A stretch of DNA of 64,000 bases from Cheiracanthium punctorium (Eukaryota > Arthropoda > Arachnida > Araneae > Cheiracanthiidae), in the NCBI GenBank assembly GCA_038373885.1, contig JAWZYV010012248.1, forward strand, positions 248,001-312,000. The letters run 5' to 3'. Below are positions 10,966 to 23,139 of the stretch, in pieces; positions within the stretch are counted from its first letter, which is position 1; every line of letters begins with the position of its first letter. The position numbers were made by a program, and so were the translations under genes. The notes under the pieces are model-generated. The model saw nothing but the letters and a program-made list of their open reading frames with translations. It was not told the origin of the DNA and did no database searches.

Positions 10966-12730
10966 ATCTTTCTCCAAGTGGCAGCTGGGAGGGAATTTAG
11001 AGATAATGTGATTTAAATCATTACTCTATTTTCCTGACTTGCTACCCTAGTTTTAAAGCTGCTGCTGATGCAAGAAATTTTCCGAGAGACTAGAAGATTT
11101 AGCAAGATGTGGCTTCAAGTAAGTAAAAACCTTGTATTTTTTAGTTCAAGTAATTTCTATGTATGATAAATCTTTGCGATTAAAACTATCATCAATAAAG
11201 TATCACTCAAAAGGTTGATTCATGTATAAAACGATGCTTTCATAGTAAAACTGAAATTAGTGTTGCACATAAAGTTAAAAATATTTAACTCGTATCGTAT
11301 TGAAACTCTATAAATCAAGTTACTCTACTTGGAATATACAATAAAAAAGTTTTGTAGGATTACTAAAAATGTAATTTTTTCTCTAATTGATCTATAGAAA
11401 ATATAAACTAGTATAATCGCTGCCTAAAATTTATCAAAAATGTGTTGGTAATCTCTACAGAAAAAATGTTTAGATAAATACTTTGAGTATTCATACATTT
11501 CGTATACAAAAACTTGAGTTTTTTGGGATATATGGCTAAAGTGGTTTTCTCGCAATAGAAAACAAGACTATATCCAAATCATTATTTGTAAAATATTTCT
11601 ATGGTATAATTTTTTTCACTTCCCTAACAGTAGTAGAAATTTGTAGAAAATGTATTGATATCCTAAACCTTATAATTTAATATTTCAGTAAACTGCTACT
11701 TAACAAAAATAGGATATACAAAAATTAGCTAAAAATTAAAATAATAAAAAAATATATATATACACATTTTAACAAGTGAACAACGGCAGTAAACTGTGTG
11801 GAGATTTCTTTTGTTTGTAGGCCTCCTGGGGATGTTGAACGTTTCTTTGCTCCACATAGTTTATTATTATTATTTAAAGAAACAAAAACAACAACGCGTC
11901 TGCTGTGTTACGCCCAGTCTCCATTTATGCGAGGCTAGCGTGACGTGGAAAAGCACAGTAAAAATTTTTATTTGAAATGAGGCGTCGGACGTTCTACCGG
12001 GTGGCTGGTGGGTCCTCATTTTATAACAATATTTTTTATTTCAGGTTTAATCCATAAAGTACAATTCGTTTAAAAATACAACAAAGCACCCTAATTTTCA
12101 TTAGAGAATGCATCACAATCTGAAAATTTTCCCAAGTCCCCTTATTTTAAAAATATCTTAATGTCTGAAAAAATTACAAGTCCCCTTATTTGAAAAAATA
12201 TGTTAAAATGTGAAAATTTTTCTAAGTCCCCTTATTTGAAAAAAAGGGAAAAAATTCTTATCAACCCTTCCAACATCCGGCCCCACATCCGTTCCAACCA
12301 CGCCCCCCTTCCCCGCTCAGCATAGGGAAAGCATCGAACAGCACCGGCGAATTAACATGGCACCGGCTGAGCAGAACTCTCCTTTTTCTACTACTAGCCA
12401 AGAACGGCTGCCAAATTTATCAATCATTTCAATAGAATATCATGAATTGGAGAAGTAGGCATAAGTAATACAACTGAAAGGTTTGCTAGTGCAAAAGCTA
12501 GAAAAGAGAGAGAGAGTTTCACTATAAATAATACTAGTGGTTCCTTTTAAAATCAACGAAACCAGCTTATTCCAAGCAATACCAGCCATAATTATCAAAT
12601 AATTAAATTTGTTGTTGTAATTTTAAGTTTTTTACTCTTACGAAGAAATATTTTTACTGTGAATATATTTTTCTGACATATTAAAAAATTTTAGCTATGT
12701 AGGCAAAATTTTAGTAGTCTTTTAAGGATA
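10966..12730. other. AT-rich intergenic DNA with small repeats
   Basis: No gene is supported. It contains a diverged copy of the palindrome's terminal phrase at about 11499-11534 and a three-unit tandem repeat at 12120-12245. Nothing else is recognised. Confidence 0.5.
12120..12245. repeat. Three-unit tandem repeat, about 52 bp each
   Basis: Units share TGTGAAAATTTT(T)C, then AAGTCCCCTTATTT and a run of A. No coding or CRISPR-like organisation; the spacing is contiguous. Confidence 0.7.
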
Positions 12731-13488
12731 CAGTAGAACCTCGATTCATCGTTTTTTATGGGGCTCGTAGAAAAAACGATGAATGCGGGAAAACGACAAA
12801 TGCGGGTTCAATTCGAAATGTGGAGAAAGCAATCTTTATGCATACTCAAATACTAATATGGAACAAAATTGTAAAACAAATAAACAGAGGATGAAAATTA
12901 AGCTGTACTTACTTTTAAAAATCAGTAATTTTATGTGGGCTTTTCCATCATTGAAACAGTAAATTTACAATAATTTTAACTTTTTATGAAATTTTATGTT
13001 TGCATAAAAAAGCTCATACAGTTTCAAATACCGTTATTGCTTCAGACAAACTTAGTACTAGTGTAGGTTTAGTCTTATCGGGATGAACATTATCCTCTGC
13101 TTTGCTATTATTTCATTCTTTGCAACATCGCACGTTTCTTACATGTTTAGGATACCACATGCTTCACCGTCTTGATTAATGGAATGTAATCATTAAATTT
13201 CACCCTACACACATCCTCTTCAATACGTATCCACTGTTCAATGTTCATCTGATCATAAATAAACCAAGAAATCATACCAAGAGGCAATTACAGTTTGTAT
13301 GCCACACGTCCCCATTTAACGTTTAATTTCATTTTGGTCAGGAGAAAAATTTTACAACTATGAACGCAGGAAAGTCACTTATTGAGAACGATACATGCGG
13401 GTTTCCTTAACTTTATTCAAATACAATTTGTGCAGGGACCACAGAAATAAAACGAAGAATGCGGGAACGATAGATCGGTGTTCTACTG
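12731..13488. mobile_element. Tigger/pogo-type element (decayed, non-autonomous)
   Basis: The ends are CAGTAGAACCTCGATTCATC and, inverted, CAGTAGAACACCGATCTATC, flanked by TA on both sides. These are the ends and target expected for pogo/Tigger elements. On the minus strand near 13160-13250 a short frame (MNIEQWIRIEEDV) resembles the acidic tail of Tigger transposases, so it may be a shrunken autonomous copy. Length is 758 bp. Confidence 0.8.
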
Positions 13489-14513
13489 TATTATTTTTTT
13501 AAAAGAGTTTTAGCCATTATGATGTGACTTTCGTGGTTGTCTTTGTGCAAACTGCTTTATAATTTTCGATAGACCTAATCCAACAATTGACCTACAACGT
13601 TTTATCCTCAACATTAAACGATTTTTTGTTCCATTTTCCCATATTGCAGCAATAAGAGATACTGCACTTCACATTTGAGTTATCAATGTGAAAGTTAAAT
13701 TAATCAGCTCTTTGAAATGTTTGACTTGTTATTAAAATACTACAGTTCTTGAAATTAAATTATAATAAGCAACTGCCATTTCTTCTGCGCTGAAATCGAT
13801 CACTTAAATTATAAACCTATCTTATGTAAATCTGGAGAAAAAAAAACAAGATAGGGGAGTGTAAGGGAGAAGTTCATATTGTGCCTTCAAATATTTTAGT
13901 ACTAAAAACTAAAATAATACAAACGAGTTCAGTATGCTATAAAAATATTTACTACACCGACAGTGAAACCCCCATTCTGTATATGACAGTATATAACCCC
14001 CACTATGTACAGAATTATGAATTTTATTATTAAAGTTTTTATAATTTATATTAATTTTTTACAATTTTGCTAAAATTTTCCTGAGAAACATATTTGGAGA
14101 CTTTTTTCTACGTTAAGCCCTTTTTGAAATCTACCGAATTGGGATGCAGAAATATGTTAGAGAGTATTACACGAAGACGAACCAGGGTATAATTTGCATG
14201 AGAGCTCAGCTCCTCTACATCTGTTTCTTTCACAGAAATTTCGATTAAATTAAAATTTTTAACAGCCTACATAATTGCTTCTATTGACATTTTTTATTAT
14301 ATTAAATATAGCAGTGATAAAACAAAAGATTACTCAATTTTTAAATATAAATTAGGTAATTAATGCTCAATTTTACAATAAAACAAATTTCAGCTCCTGT
14401 AGTTATTTTGTTAGAAATTAAACAATGGGGCACTATTTCCATGAAATAGTCAAAAATAGAAAGGACGCAATGGGGTTCATTTAGGATTTTTTTCTTTATG
14501 CTGTTTCGATTGC
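13489..14513. other. Intergenic, no feature recognised
   Basis: AT-rich sequence without a supported gene or repeat structure between the Tigger MITE and the hAT element. Confidence 0.5.
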
Positions 14514-16287
14514 CAGGGCCTCCGAGAGAATTTTTATATGGCGGGACAGAAATGTTCCCGGGCCCCCCTCCCCAACTTGTGTTTGCCTCAAGAAATATAT
14601 TTTAAATTCTGCCCAATTTTACTTTAAAAGTAGTTATTAAAAATAAAAAAGTTAATATTGTGGGGTCATTTTTATTCCTACCTAAATTATAATTTTAATA
14701 ATAGTATTTACAATCTGTAATAATGTATTATAAAAAATAAAAAAAGAAGTATTATTACGGTATTTTTATAACCAGATTCCAAAATCTTCCTTTGCCTTAC
14801 CACCCTCGCTGTCTAACATGTGTTGCAAATCACTATCACCAACAGTGTGTTATTTATCTATAAATGCACCAGTTCATATTTTGCTATAGTTAAACACACA
14901 GTTTCAAAATTAATTTTTTTTTCTTTTAGTGATTTTTATATAGAATGCTAAGTAAAAAGAATGAGTAAGGAAATCTTCATATTTAGCGATTTTTTATTCA
15001 TGCTTGAAGGTTAAAAATATATATAAATGGTAGAATTAGCATATTTATTATTTAATTTTAATAATGCCTTTTTACTTGCAAAATTTCGTATAACATCATC
15101 AAAATTAATAGTTCTGGTAATGTCAGATTCGATGCTTAGTCTTGCTAAGTCTACAAGTCCTTCTTGAGACATGGTTGATCTTAAGAAATTTTTTATGAAT
15201 TTCAATTTGCTGAATGATTGTTCAGCAGAAGCTACCGTTGCTGGAATGGTCAAAAATACCCTAAGGGCAATGCAAACATTAGGAAATAGATCGTTCAGTT
15301 TATATTCTGTTAGTATGTTCAATAAATCCAGAAGCTTTAATTGATTAATTCCAAAATTAGCTTTGTGGATGGATGGTAAGTGAATTATTTCTGAAAGAAA
15401 ATCTTCACTATTCAGATCATCTTGGTACTGTTCCGATAGAAATAATCCCTTTTCTTTCAAACTGCTTTCAGGTATTGTTAAATACTGCCATAATATTTCA
15501 AATTCTTACTTGATTCTTACTCAAATTCTTACTCATAATTCTTACTTGACAAGTTTTTGACAGCATCAAATCGTACAGTTAGAGTGTCATAGTAATCGTA
15601 CTATGACACTCTCTACCAAAGGATAAAATACGTAAATTTTAAAATACTTTTCTTCATTATCTGTTTATCAGTTTCTTCACTATCCAGATGATGCATCTTT
15701 TGTTTTTCGCGTCTCTCATCATATCCACGGGAAAATGTTTTCTCGATCTCTATACTTAAAGCTACAGTTTTAGCTTCAGACCAGACTGAATTCCAATCAT
15801 TTCGAAGTGTTTTCAGGTCGGAGAGCAATGCTCCTATATTTTCAGCTTCGACATCAATTGTTGTATTTCTGGCTTGGATGACTTTATTTCAGATATCGAT
15901 TCGAAGCAATATTTTGAACCACACAGTTGACATTAACACACACACGAAATATGACATATACCATAGAACTCCATTAATTTCATTTTTAGTTTTTGGAGTT
16001 AAATTTAAATCTTTCAATTCTTGTAGTGCTAACTTGATGCCAGGAAGGTGATTTGCAAACGGTTTGACACTGTGAATTCGATCTGACCATCTGGTATCTG
16101 ACATGCCGTACAATTTCCCAGCGCTTCGGACTAGAGCTAAATAGATTATAGGTTGCTTGTATTGAATTTTTTAAAACTAAAGATGTAGAAAGGAAATTTG
16201 TAGTGCATTTTGAAAAAATCACGGGCCCCTCTAGTTCGACGGGCCCCGGGGCAGTGCCCCGGCTGCCCTCCCCTCTCGTTGGGCCTG
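14514..16287 (-). mobile_element. hAT element (ZMYM1-like) with perfect 8-bp target duplication
   Basis: The termini are CAGGGCCTCCGAGAG on the left and, inverted, CAGGCCCAACGAGAG on the right. The direct repeat TCGATTGC flanks both (14506-14513 and 16288-16295). The 1774-bp body carries a broken transposase on the minus strand. The right end is unusually GC-rich (ACGGGCCCCGGGGCAGTGCCC). Preserved termini and target duplication with a broken gene indicate a single old insertion. Confidence 0.9.
15011..16225 (-). pseudogene. hAT transposase, ZMYM1/TTF-type, broken
   Basis: Fragments in order on the minus strand: SIQATYNLFSSSPKRWEI (about 16175-16120), MSDTRWSDRIHSVKPF (from 16110), a middle section with SDLKTLRNDWNSVWSEAKT (from about 15828), and the C-terminal hAT dimerisation region (15460-15011) with ATVASAEQSFSKLKFIKNFL then RSTMSQEGLVDLARLSIES and INFDDVI. 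These are hallmarks of the zinc-finger MYM-type-1-like hAT family found widely in animals. Frameshifts and stops separate the fragments (a stop near 15889, another near 15613, a break near 15480-15540), and the N-terminal zinc finger is missing, so no active enzyme can be made. Confidence 0.85.
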
Positions 16288-17454
16288 TCGATTGCTCTCG
16301 AGTCAAATGTTTTATTTCCTGCGGAGTTTATTTCTGCATCCTTTTACTGGGTCTCAAGTATGAAACTATATAAGCAAGAGGTCCTAGCCAAGGAATGCTA
16401 GGTCAACTTACTTCTCACAAGAGAAGGGTGCAAGAATCGAACTGTTAGCGTGGATTTGGCTATATGAATTCGGATTATTTTTCCAATGAATTTTTTATGC
16501 ATTTGAAGAAAGAAAATAAAAACTTGCTTGTCTATTTTAATCTGAGATGTGCAAGATAGCCTTTTACCTAAAGTTACCAGACGTCCTGCTTTTTACCTGT
16601 ATGTCCTGCTATCCCTACAGTTACCTGTATGTCCTGCTGTCCCTACAGAACCCTAAAATGTCCCGCTTTTCCATTCCTGTTCCGCCAAAGTCCTGCTTTA
16701 TAAAAAAATAAATAAATAAATGTAAAGTAAATTGGGAATAAAAGCACATGAAAATGATTGTGTTATTTACAAAGTTTTTTTTTTGTTACTTGTATTTAAC
16801 AGCGTTTTTTTTTTTATTACTGAAAATAATTGTTTTATAATATGTATTAATACATACCTATAATCAATGGATGACGATTCTGTAGTTATTGTTAGAAAGC
16901 AAACTATTTTGGAATGTTAACTATAAAATTATTATATAATAGGCCTATTTTATTTGTATACTCTCAATATTTTTCCAACTCATTTTTCTCATAAAAGTAG
17001 AAAATCAAATTATGAGTAGAAAAAAAAAAATATCTTGGGGGGGGAGGGGGTTCGGGATTGATTTTTACCCTCCTGACTCTGCGGGTTAGAAGTGTCCTGA
17101 TTTTCGGTTCAGAAATAGGTCACTTTACTTTTACCTGTATTCATGGAAAGTGGAATGAAATATATCGGTGTCCGTATCAGTGAGAAAAAAATTTTACGTG
17201 TCATTATAGGTTTCTTTCCAATGGATCTTTTAATAATTTACTGGAAATTTCAGGGGCGACCTGACACGGTAATGATAGAATGAATAGTGTGTAATTATAT
17301 TCAAACTCCTTACAATCACAAAATAAGAAGCACTTAACTTTCCTAAACAATTGAGAAAAGGAAAATCCCAACTTCACACCAAAAGCAGAACTATTTCAAT
17401 ATAATGAAATTTAATATAATAGTAATAACGGCAAATTTTAAGCTGAATAATTAC

Positions 17455-17494
17455 AATATATATATATATATATATATCACATATATAAAGGAAT

Positions 17495-17537
<43 letters not shown>

Positions 17538-17550
17538 GTGATTCCTTTTT
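17455..17550. repeat. Palindromic TA/CA microsatellite
   Basis: (TA)n, then AAAGGAATCACACACA...(CA)n, then (TA)n and TGTGATTCCTTT. The whole block is nearly its own reverse complement (AAGGAATCACA against TGTGATTCCTT), so it can fold into a hairpin. Confidence 0.85.
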
Positions 17551-17841
17551 TTCCCCATTTTTTATATAGTAGGGTAGGGCCCAGATGTGTGAAGCTAATA
17601 TCTCTTCTGATATGCCACACAACCGAAACCCTACTATTTGGTTTGCTTTAAATTATAATCCACTGTTTGTGGCCCCTGACGATGGTGACAGTTGTTATAA
17701 TTTCCGTTCCATTCTATCTTCACAATAATTTCTTGCACTTTATTTGGCTTCAGAATGTGGTATCTAATTCTTGCTAATAGCTGTTATATTTTTATGCGAG
17801 GTATGTCTTATTTGTAGTATGTTTTGTGATTTACTTATTTA

Positions 17842-17842
17842 G

Positions 17843-17884
<42 letters not shown>
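17842..17884. repeat. (TA)n microsatellite
   Basis: Uninterrupted TA dinucleotides, about 21 copies. Confidence 0.95.
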
Positions 17885-18828
17885 CAATGTAGAATTGTTG
17901 TTCACTGATACATTTTCTTTTTGAGAGAGACATATTTATATATTTTTTCTCTACTGTACCATATATAAGCCTTATTAAGTGCAATTTTACTTATACTGCA
18001 TAGAATACTATCAGAACAAATAACAATTAATACTTGAGTAAATTATTATTATAATAATTATTATGATAATTAATGTTAATTACAATATTTTTTCCCCAAC
18101 TCTTTTTTACACTCTTTACTTAGTACTTCCTAGCTAGTAAAGCTCGTACTACATGGGTTAGCTATACTCAATTTTTTTATTTTTTTATATATTTACTATT
18201 ACTATAATTATTATTATTTAATATTATTCTTATTTCCCCGTCCCCTTCCATTTACTGAATTTCTTAATAAATTTACATAGTTTTGGCAGAATTTTGTCTG
18301 TTTTTATTTCTCATACTTTTTCTCCTTGGCTCTAGCTGTTTCTATTTTTATTTTTGTCGATTAATTTTCTCGGTTGGCAACGATTTCTAGTCTTGTCAGT
18401 TCTTCCTCCTCCATGTTTGGTTGGCATTCATGCTGTTTTTTTCTTATAGCTATGGTCGTACCCCCAGGTCACGTAAAGCGACTTTTTTTGTCAGGTGACT
18501 TGCAGAAACCTAGCTATTTTTGTTTTTCTTTAAATTGAAATGTGAGTACGGTGGTACTTGATAATGGAGTACTCCATTTCAATTTTACTCTCCATCTTCA
18601 CTTCATTGCATGGGATCGAACAATAAGGCTTACGCCCATGTGATCTTGCTTGCCTTGTCCTCCCACTTCTCTGTGGCTTTAACAGCTCTGTTTTATACAA
18701 TTTCTTGCCTCTGGATTGTCAATTTTTTATTTCATGTTTTCAGTTTTTTCAGTACTTTTTTCTCATCATGTGCTACTACTGAATGTTTTACTAGGGATTC
18801 CATATTACGTAAGTTCAGCTATTTTATA

Positions 18829-18829
18829 T

Positions 18830-18876
<47 letters not shown>
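18829..18876. repeat. (TA)n microsatellite
   Basis: TA dinucleotides with one interruption (ATACATATATA). Confidence 0.95.
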
Positions 18877-18877
<1 letters not shown>

Positions 18878-19047
18878 GCACATAAAATATTTCTAAACGG
18901 CGAAGTTAATATTAGTGTGTGTGCGTGGGGGGGGCGGGGAGGAGGGTCTCCCGTTAGCTGAAAATTGGGAAAAAAACTGCTTTGAAAATTGGCGAGTTTC
19001 GTTAAAACGGAAGCGGTGCGTTTTCGTGTCCAATAAGTATATTAACC

Positions 19048-19371
19048 CAGCGTTTCTCAACCTGTGGGGCGCGACCCCCAAGGGGGGTGCAGAGCGTTTG
19101 CAGGGGGGGGGCGAGAAAAACCAAAGAGCAAGTAGTGGTGCATTTAAAAAAAATTAATCTTATTTATTCTCATTTTTACTCAAAAATATATTCATTTTAG
19201 TTTAAAATGTTCATTCAAACCTTACTGATAACATTATTTTGTAGAAAATTCGAGTAAATGTTCATTGTCAAAGATTAAAAACTGAATGTATTCTGAAAAA
19301 TTTGAGGGGGGCGCCACCGTAAGTTAGTCTTTGTTGGGGGGTCGCGACGTTAAAAAGGTTGAGAACCGCTG
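19048..19371. mobile_element. hAT MITE with 8-bp target duplication TATTAACC
   Basis: Ends CAGCGTTTCTCAACCTGTGG and, inverted, CAGCGGTTCTCAACCTTTTT, followed inward by GCGCGACCCC and GTCGCGACCCC. Perfect direct repeat TATTAACC at 19040-19047 and 19372-19379. The end type (CAG-GTTCTCAA) is known from hAT non-autonomous elements of many animals. 324 bp, no coding capacity. Confidence 0.92.
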
Positions 19372-19799
19372 TATTAACCATATTTACTTTTGATGTGTCA
19401 TTTCGTTTCGCAAATCTTGAAACGTTGAGCCGGAGGCCAGTTACATCTGATGAAATACGTATGAAGTACGCTCTTTAGGATACAAAGTTTTTCCGGTCGT
19501 TGTTGTAGAGCTTTCGGGAATATATATTATAATTATAATAACATTTGCTTGGACAGTGAAATCTTGTTGGTTAAGGATACAGCAAGTGGATTTTACAGGT
19601 TTTAAACAGTCGGGAAAATATTACAGGTAAAATTTTACTTTCACTGTTTTTAATGTACACACGTTGTCCACCGGGGACTTTTACAACTAATTTAAAGATT
19701 AGGCAACTTTTTGAACCAAAAAACGTCATCTTACACGTAGCCAAAACTTGAAATATTATTTTTCAAGTTTTGGCTACTTGTACCTTACTCCAGGCTACA

Positions 19800-20100
19800 A
19801 AAGACTGTGCCGGGCACAGCCAGCTGCCGTCAAAAAAGGGTCTCTAGATCTGTGGCACGCGATGAACGTTTCGATCGTCTGCCATGTTGCTGGTAGTTAA
19901 GTAGAGCGATGGCAACGGCTGCCCTTTTTTCAGCATTGGGCAATCTATCCAGCTGTTCTCGCATTCTTCCATTTTTCAGCAGATGTCAGTGCTGTTAAAA
20001 ATAATCATGACCATTTTTTGACGGGTAATAACGTGCTAAAAACTAAAGGATTCTCGTGGAGCTATGTCACCCGCAACTATGTTTATAGAAATCGAATGTA
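19800..20100 (+). repeat. Dispersed repeat, left part, interrupted by an insertion
   Basis: The stretch containing GTCTCTAGATCTGTGGCACG, CCAGCTGTTCTCGCATTCTT and GGATTCTCGTGGAGCTATGT is repeated, inverted, at about 30480-30770. Its continuation is found at 23334-23426, so the element at 20101-23333 landed inside this repeat copy. Confidence 0.8.
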
Positions 20101-20428
20101 GGAAAAAACGCCGCTGGAAAAAACGCCACCGGTAAAAACGCCACCGGATAAAACGCCACCTGGAAAAAACGCCGCCGGAAAAAACGCCACCTTAAAAGAT
20201 ATTTGTGTAATAATTTAATTAAATACTTGAAATAAATTTCTTTTGTTTTGCAGAAAATGGGGGGTGGGGGGTGGAATGGGGTATTCAGTTGAATTATGAG
20301 GTTTAATGTACTTTGTTTTCCAGAAGTGGGGGAAAGCACATGTCTAATTCAATAAGTCAATTTGGGCATAATTCGGTAGGCGCTAAGGAGGGGTGGGGGA
20401 AGACTTTCCTAGAAAGCTTTTGGTTTCC

Positions 20429-20468
<40 letters not shown>

Positions 20469-21007
20469 TTGCCAATTACTTAATAGTAAATGAAGCATAG
20501 GCGTAGAGTTATATGGGCCCGTGGGGCTCGAGCCCCCCCAATAAATTGTGAATAGGGGCTGAGCCCACCCAATAATTTATCACTAAATACAGAAAACTAA
20601 TTTATACTAACATAAAAAAAAAAGTATTCACGCCATCTACAAACGTTTAAAAAAAAACCTTTACTTGTACTTTTAAAAATTTTCTTCTTTTGATTTCAAT
20701 CATGATTTAGTATGCATTGTGACGCCCTGTAACACAAAATGCTAAGCTGCCCTCACCAGGCTCTGGTTAATTAAAATCAGTTTATGCAATATAAAGTATG
20801 AAATGAAGAAAAGTTCAGATGTGTCTAAAATGCACTATCTCATCGAATATTTTTTTTTCCTCCTTTGGATTTTTTACTTTGCTTCTATTTCTAACTTATA
20901 ACATGGTAGGAAGATACTAACATGGATACTTACCTTACATTGGTATAGAATTCTATGGACTCATAGAGATCGAGTGCCTCCAATAATTTACACTTATATA
21001 TAGTAAG

Positions 21008-21190
21008 TCATAGCTGCCAACTACTACGGAATATAACTAACCACTTTTTGTAAACAGGTAATTTTTAATTATTTTTTTCAAAATAGTAACCGGCTCGTTC
21101 GCGCATCACAAAAATTTTGCTATATTTTAAGCCGAAAAACCATGTAGAAAAAGTGGTTAATTATATTCCGTAGTAGTTGGCAACTATGAG
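21008..21190. mobile_element. MITE with about 38-bp terminal inverted repeats
   Basis: Left TCATAGCTGCCAACTACTAC then GGAATATAACTAACCACTTTTT pairs with the right end GTGGTTAATTATATTCCGTA then GTAGTTGGCAACTATGA. The loop is AT-rich. The superfamily is not clear; the target duplication was not resolved. Confidence 0.75.
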
Positions 21191-21210
21191 TAAGTTATAT
21201 GTACGTGAAT

Positions 21211-21376
21211 CAGTGGCGTAGCCATAAATTTTTCAGGGTGGGGGGTTATGACTTCTGCAACTCACATATATGTATACGGGTGTATGATAAGGGAGTGAAG
21301 AATATACATTTTGTATGGCAAAAAATTCCTTATGGGGGGAGGGTTATGACCCCCTAACCCTTTGGCTACGCCACTG
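21211..21376. mobile_element. hAT MITE with 8-bp target duplication ACGTGAAT
   Basis: Ends CAGTGGCGTAGCCATAAAT and, inverted, CAGTGGCGTAGCCAAAG. Perfect direct repeat ACGTGAAT at 21203-21210 and 21377-21384. The interior (GAATATACATTTTGTATGG) is shared with the copy at 62750-62921, so they are one family. Confidence 0.95.
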
Positions 21377-21751
21377 ACGTGAATATAAGTAGTTGAGGGG
21401 CCCGGCCCCCCAATAATTTTGAAAACTTTACGCTTATGAAATGAAGCTTTCAGGGGGCTACCAAAACTGCATGCAGGTACTCTGATGACATGGAAGTGTT
21501 AAGATATCAAAGAAATAAAATCCCTAACAGGGATTTTAATTAACACATAGGTGTATGGGGGAGGGGATAAGGATTTATTTTTTTCATATTTTAATGGATT
21601 TTTTTTTTTTTTTTTTTTTTTTTTTGCATATAAAAGACAGGCAAGGGAAAGAGCTTTATAAGATATAAATTTATCTTATAAAGCTTAAAAAATTATTTTT
21701 AACATTTTGCATTATAATATAAATACTTTCTACTAATTTCCTGACAATTGG

Positions 21752-21895
21752 GTAAAGGGCTGAGGTGTGTAGGTCTAGGGTTCTGGCCTACGGCGCGACT
21801 GTTTTCTCCAGTTGTATCTTGAATAAGCATTAGAGCTCCTCAAAAAGTTCTCCGCCCAAGGCATGCCTTAATTAAGCAGACAACCCTCGTTCATA
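21752..21895 (+). repeat. SINE copy, diverged
   Basis: Shares the phrases CTACGGCGCGACTGT, TTTTCTCCAGTTGTA, GAATAAGCATTAGAGCTCCT and CCAAGGCATGCC with the better copies at 42868-43092 and 43208-43432. The tRNA-like head is poorly preserved here. Confidence 0.6.
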
Positions 21896-22878
21896 TCTTC
21901 CTTAATTTAAGGACCTTAAACACAAAATCAAAGTAACTTATTTCATCATAATTTACACTGAAGATAAAAAGTTTTATATTTTTAATATTAATCAGAAATC
22001 ATAATTCCTTCCAACTCCTATTAGAGAGGTTGTCTTAAAAGCACTGATCTACGGTTTTCATTGATCTTATATAATATATAATTAATTACATATATAATTA
22101 ATTATATATAATTATAGAAAATATTATTATTAGACATATATAATTAATTACAAAGTTACTTTATGGTGTCGAATAAAATTTTCAGGAAATTAAATGTAAA
22201 TAAATACAAACTTTTACTTCTTATACAGCCCTCCTGCAGAAATTCCCAATAAGTAAAATATACTCCCTTGCATTAATGAGGTGATGCAGAAAGTTTAAGA
22301 TTTCTCATAAGAAGGCTTACAGTTCAAAGTCTGTGAGGGGGAATAAGCTTTTCAGTATCAAAAATAGTAAACATATAATTATTAAAACTATTCTAACAAA
22401 ACTAATTAATTATTCTAACAAAACTAATTAACTATTAATTTTAATCACAGTTATACATAGCCAATATTTACATTTTGAGAAACGAGTTTTAAATCATTTT
22501 AAACCAGTTTCCTTTAAAAAGTTATTGTTTTTTTCAGCATTTAAAAATTTGTTTAAAAACATTACAATTAGACTAACATTTAATTTAAAGAAGATTTTTT
22601 AAAACTTGTTTTTGACTTATTAATAGAATAATTTAATTTTTAAAAAGACATCTTTAAAATAAGAGTACCAATATTCAAATTAAATATTTTAAAAAATAGA
22701 AATATTTATGTATCAATATACGTATAAATCTTCCTTATTCTAAAACATATTATTTAAAAACAAAGAGCCAACAAGATAAATTACCACGAATCAGAATAAA
22801 CTCTTGCACTTATAAAAAGAAAACCAGTAATAATAAGCCATAGCTCAACTCTAGGTCTCCCCATTTCCCGATAGAGGC

Positions 22879-22982
22879 GCAGTAGCGTAGCGATTCAGTA
22901 GGTTTGTGGGGGGGGGGGGGTTATCCGCCAAAGGTATGGGGGGGTCGAGCCACAAAGCCTCCCCCCCTTTCCTACGTCACTG
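22879..22982. mobile_element. Short hAT-type MITE
   Basis: Begins CAGTAGCGTAGCGATTCAG and ends CCTTTCCTACGTCACTG, with G- and C-runs between. The ends are imperfect inverted repeats. It directly abuts the next MITE. No clean target duplication is visible. Confidence 0.6.
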
Positions 22983-23139
22983 CAGGAGCGTAACCAGGGA
23001 GTGGGATATCGGAATATATCCCCCTATTTATTAAGAGCTTTCAGATTTTTGTCGTTAATAAGAAATTAAGTTTATCAATACAAAATCATATCTCATACAA
23101 CCCCCCCTCCCCGAAAAAAATATTCTGGCTACGCTCCTT
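22983..23139. mobile_element. hAT-type MITE, CAGGAGCGTAACCAG family
   Basis: Begins (G)CAGGAGCGTAACCAGGGAG and ends ATTCTGGCTACGCTCCTT; inner GGGATATCGGAATATATCCC is shared with the element at 3633-3797. Last base of the right end differs from the expected G. Same family as 3633-3797. Confidence 0.7.

Larger units (their letters stand above)
16288..19039. other. Intergenic with microsatellites and short repeats
   Basis: No gene is supported. It holds a 28-bp tandem unit (TTACCTGTATGTCCTGCTRT then CCCTACAG) near 16594-16650, CA/TA microsatellites, a homopurine run near 17035-17050 and long (TA)n tracts. Open frames around 18610-18960 are T-rich or (TA)n and are not believable genes. Confidence 0.5.
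20496..21438. mobile_element. hAT non-autonomous element with 8-bp target duplication AAATGAAG
   Basis: Ends CATAGGCGTAGAGTT and, inverted, CATAAGCGTAAAGTT. The perfect direct repeat AAATGAAG lies at 20488-20495 and 21439-21446. Just inside both ends are GC-rich blocks (GGGCCCGTGGGGCTCGAGCC on the left, GGGGCCCGGCCCCCC on the right) like those of the hAT at 14514-16287. It contains two nested MITEs (21008-21190, 21211-21376). No coding region is recognised. Confidence 0.85.

Noticed and set aside
12120..12245. CRISPR-like repeat
   Set aside because: Units are contiguous, few and diverged; the genome is eukaryotic.
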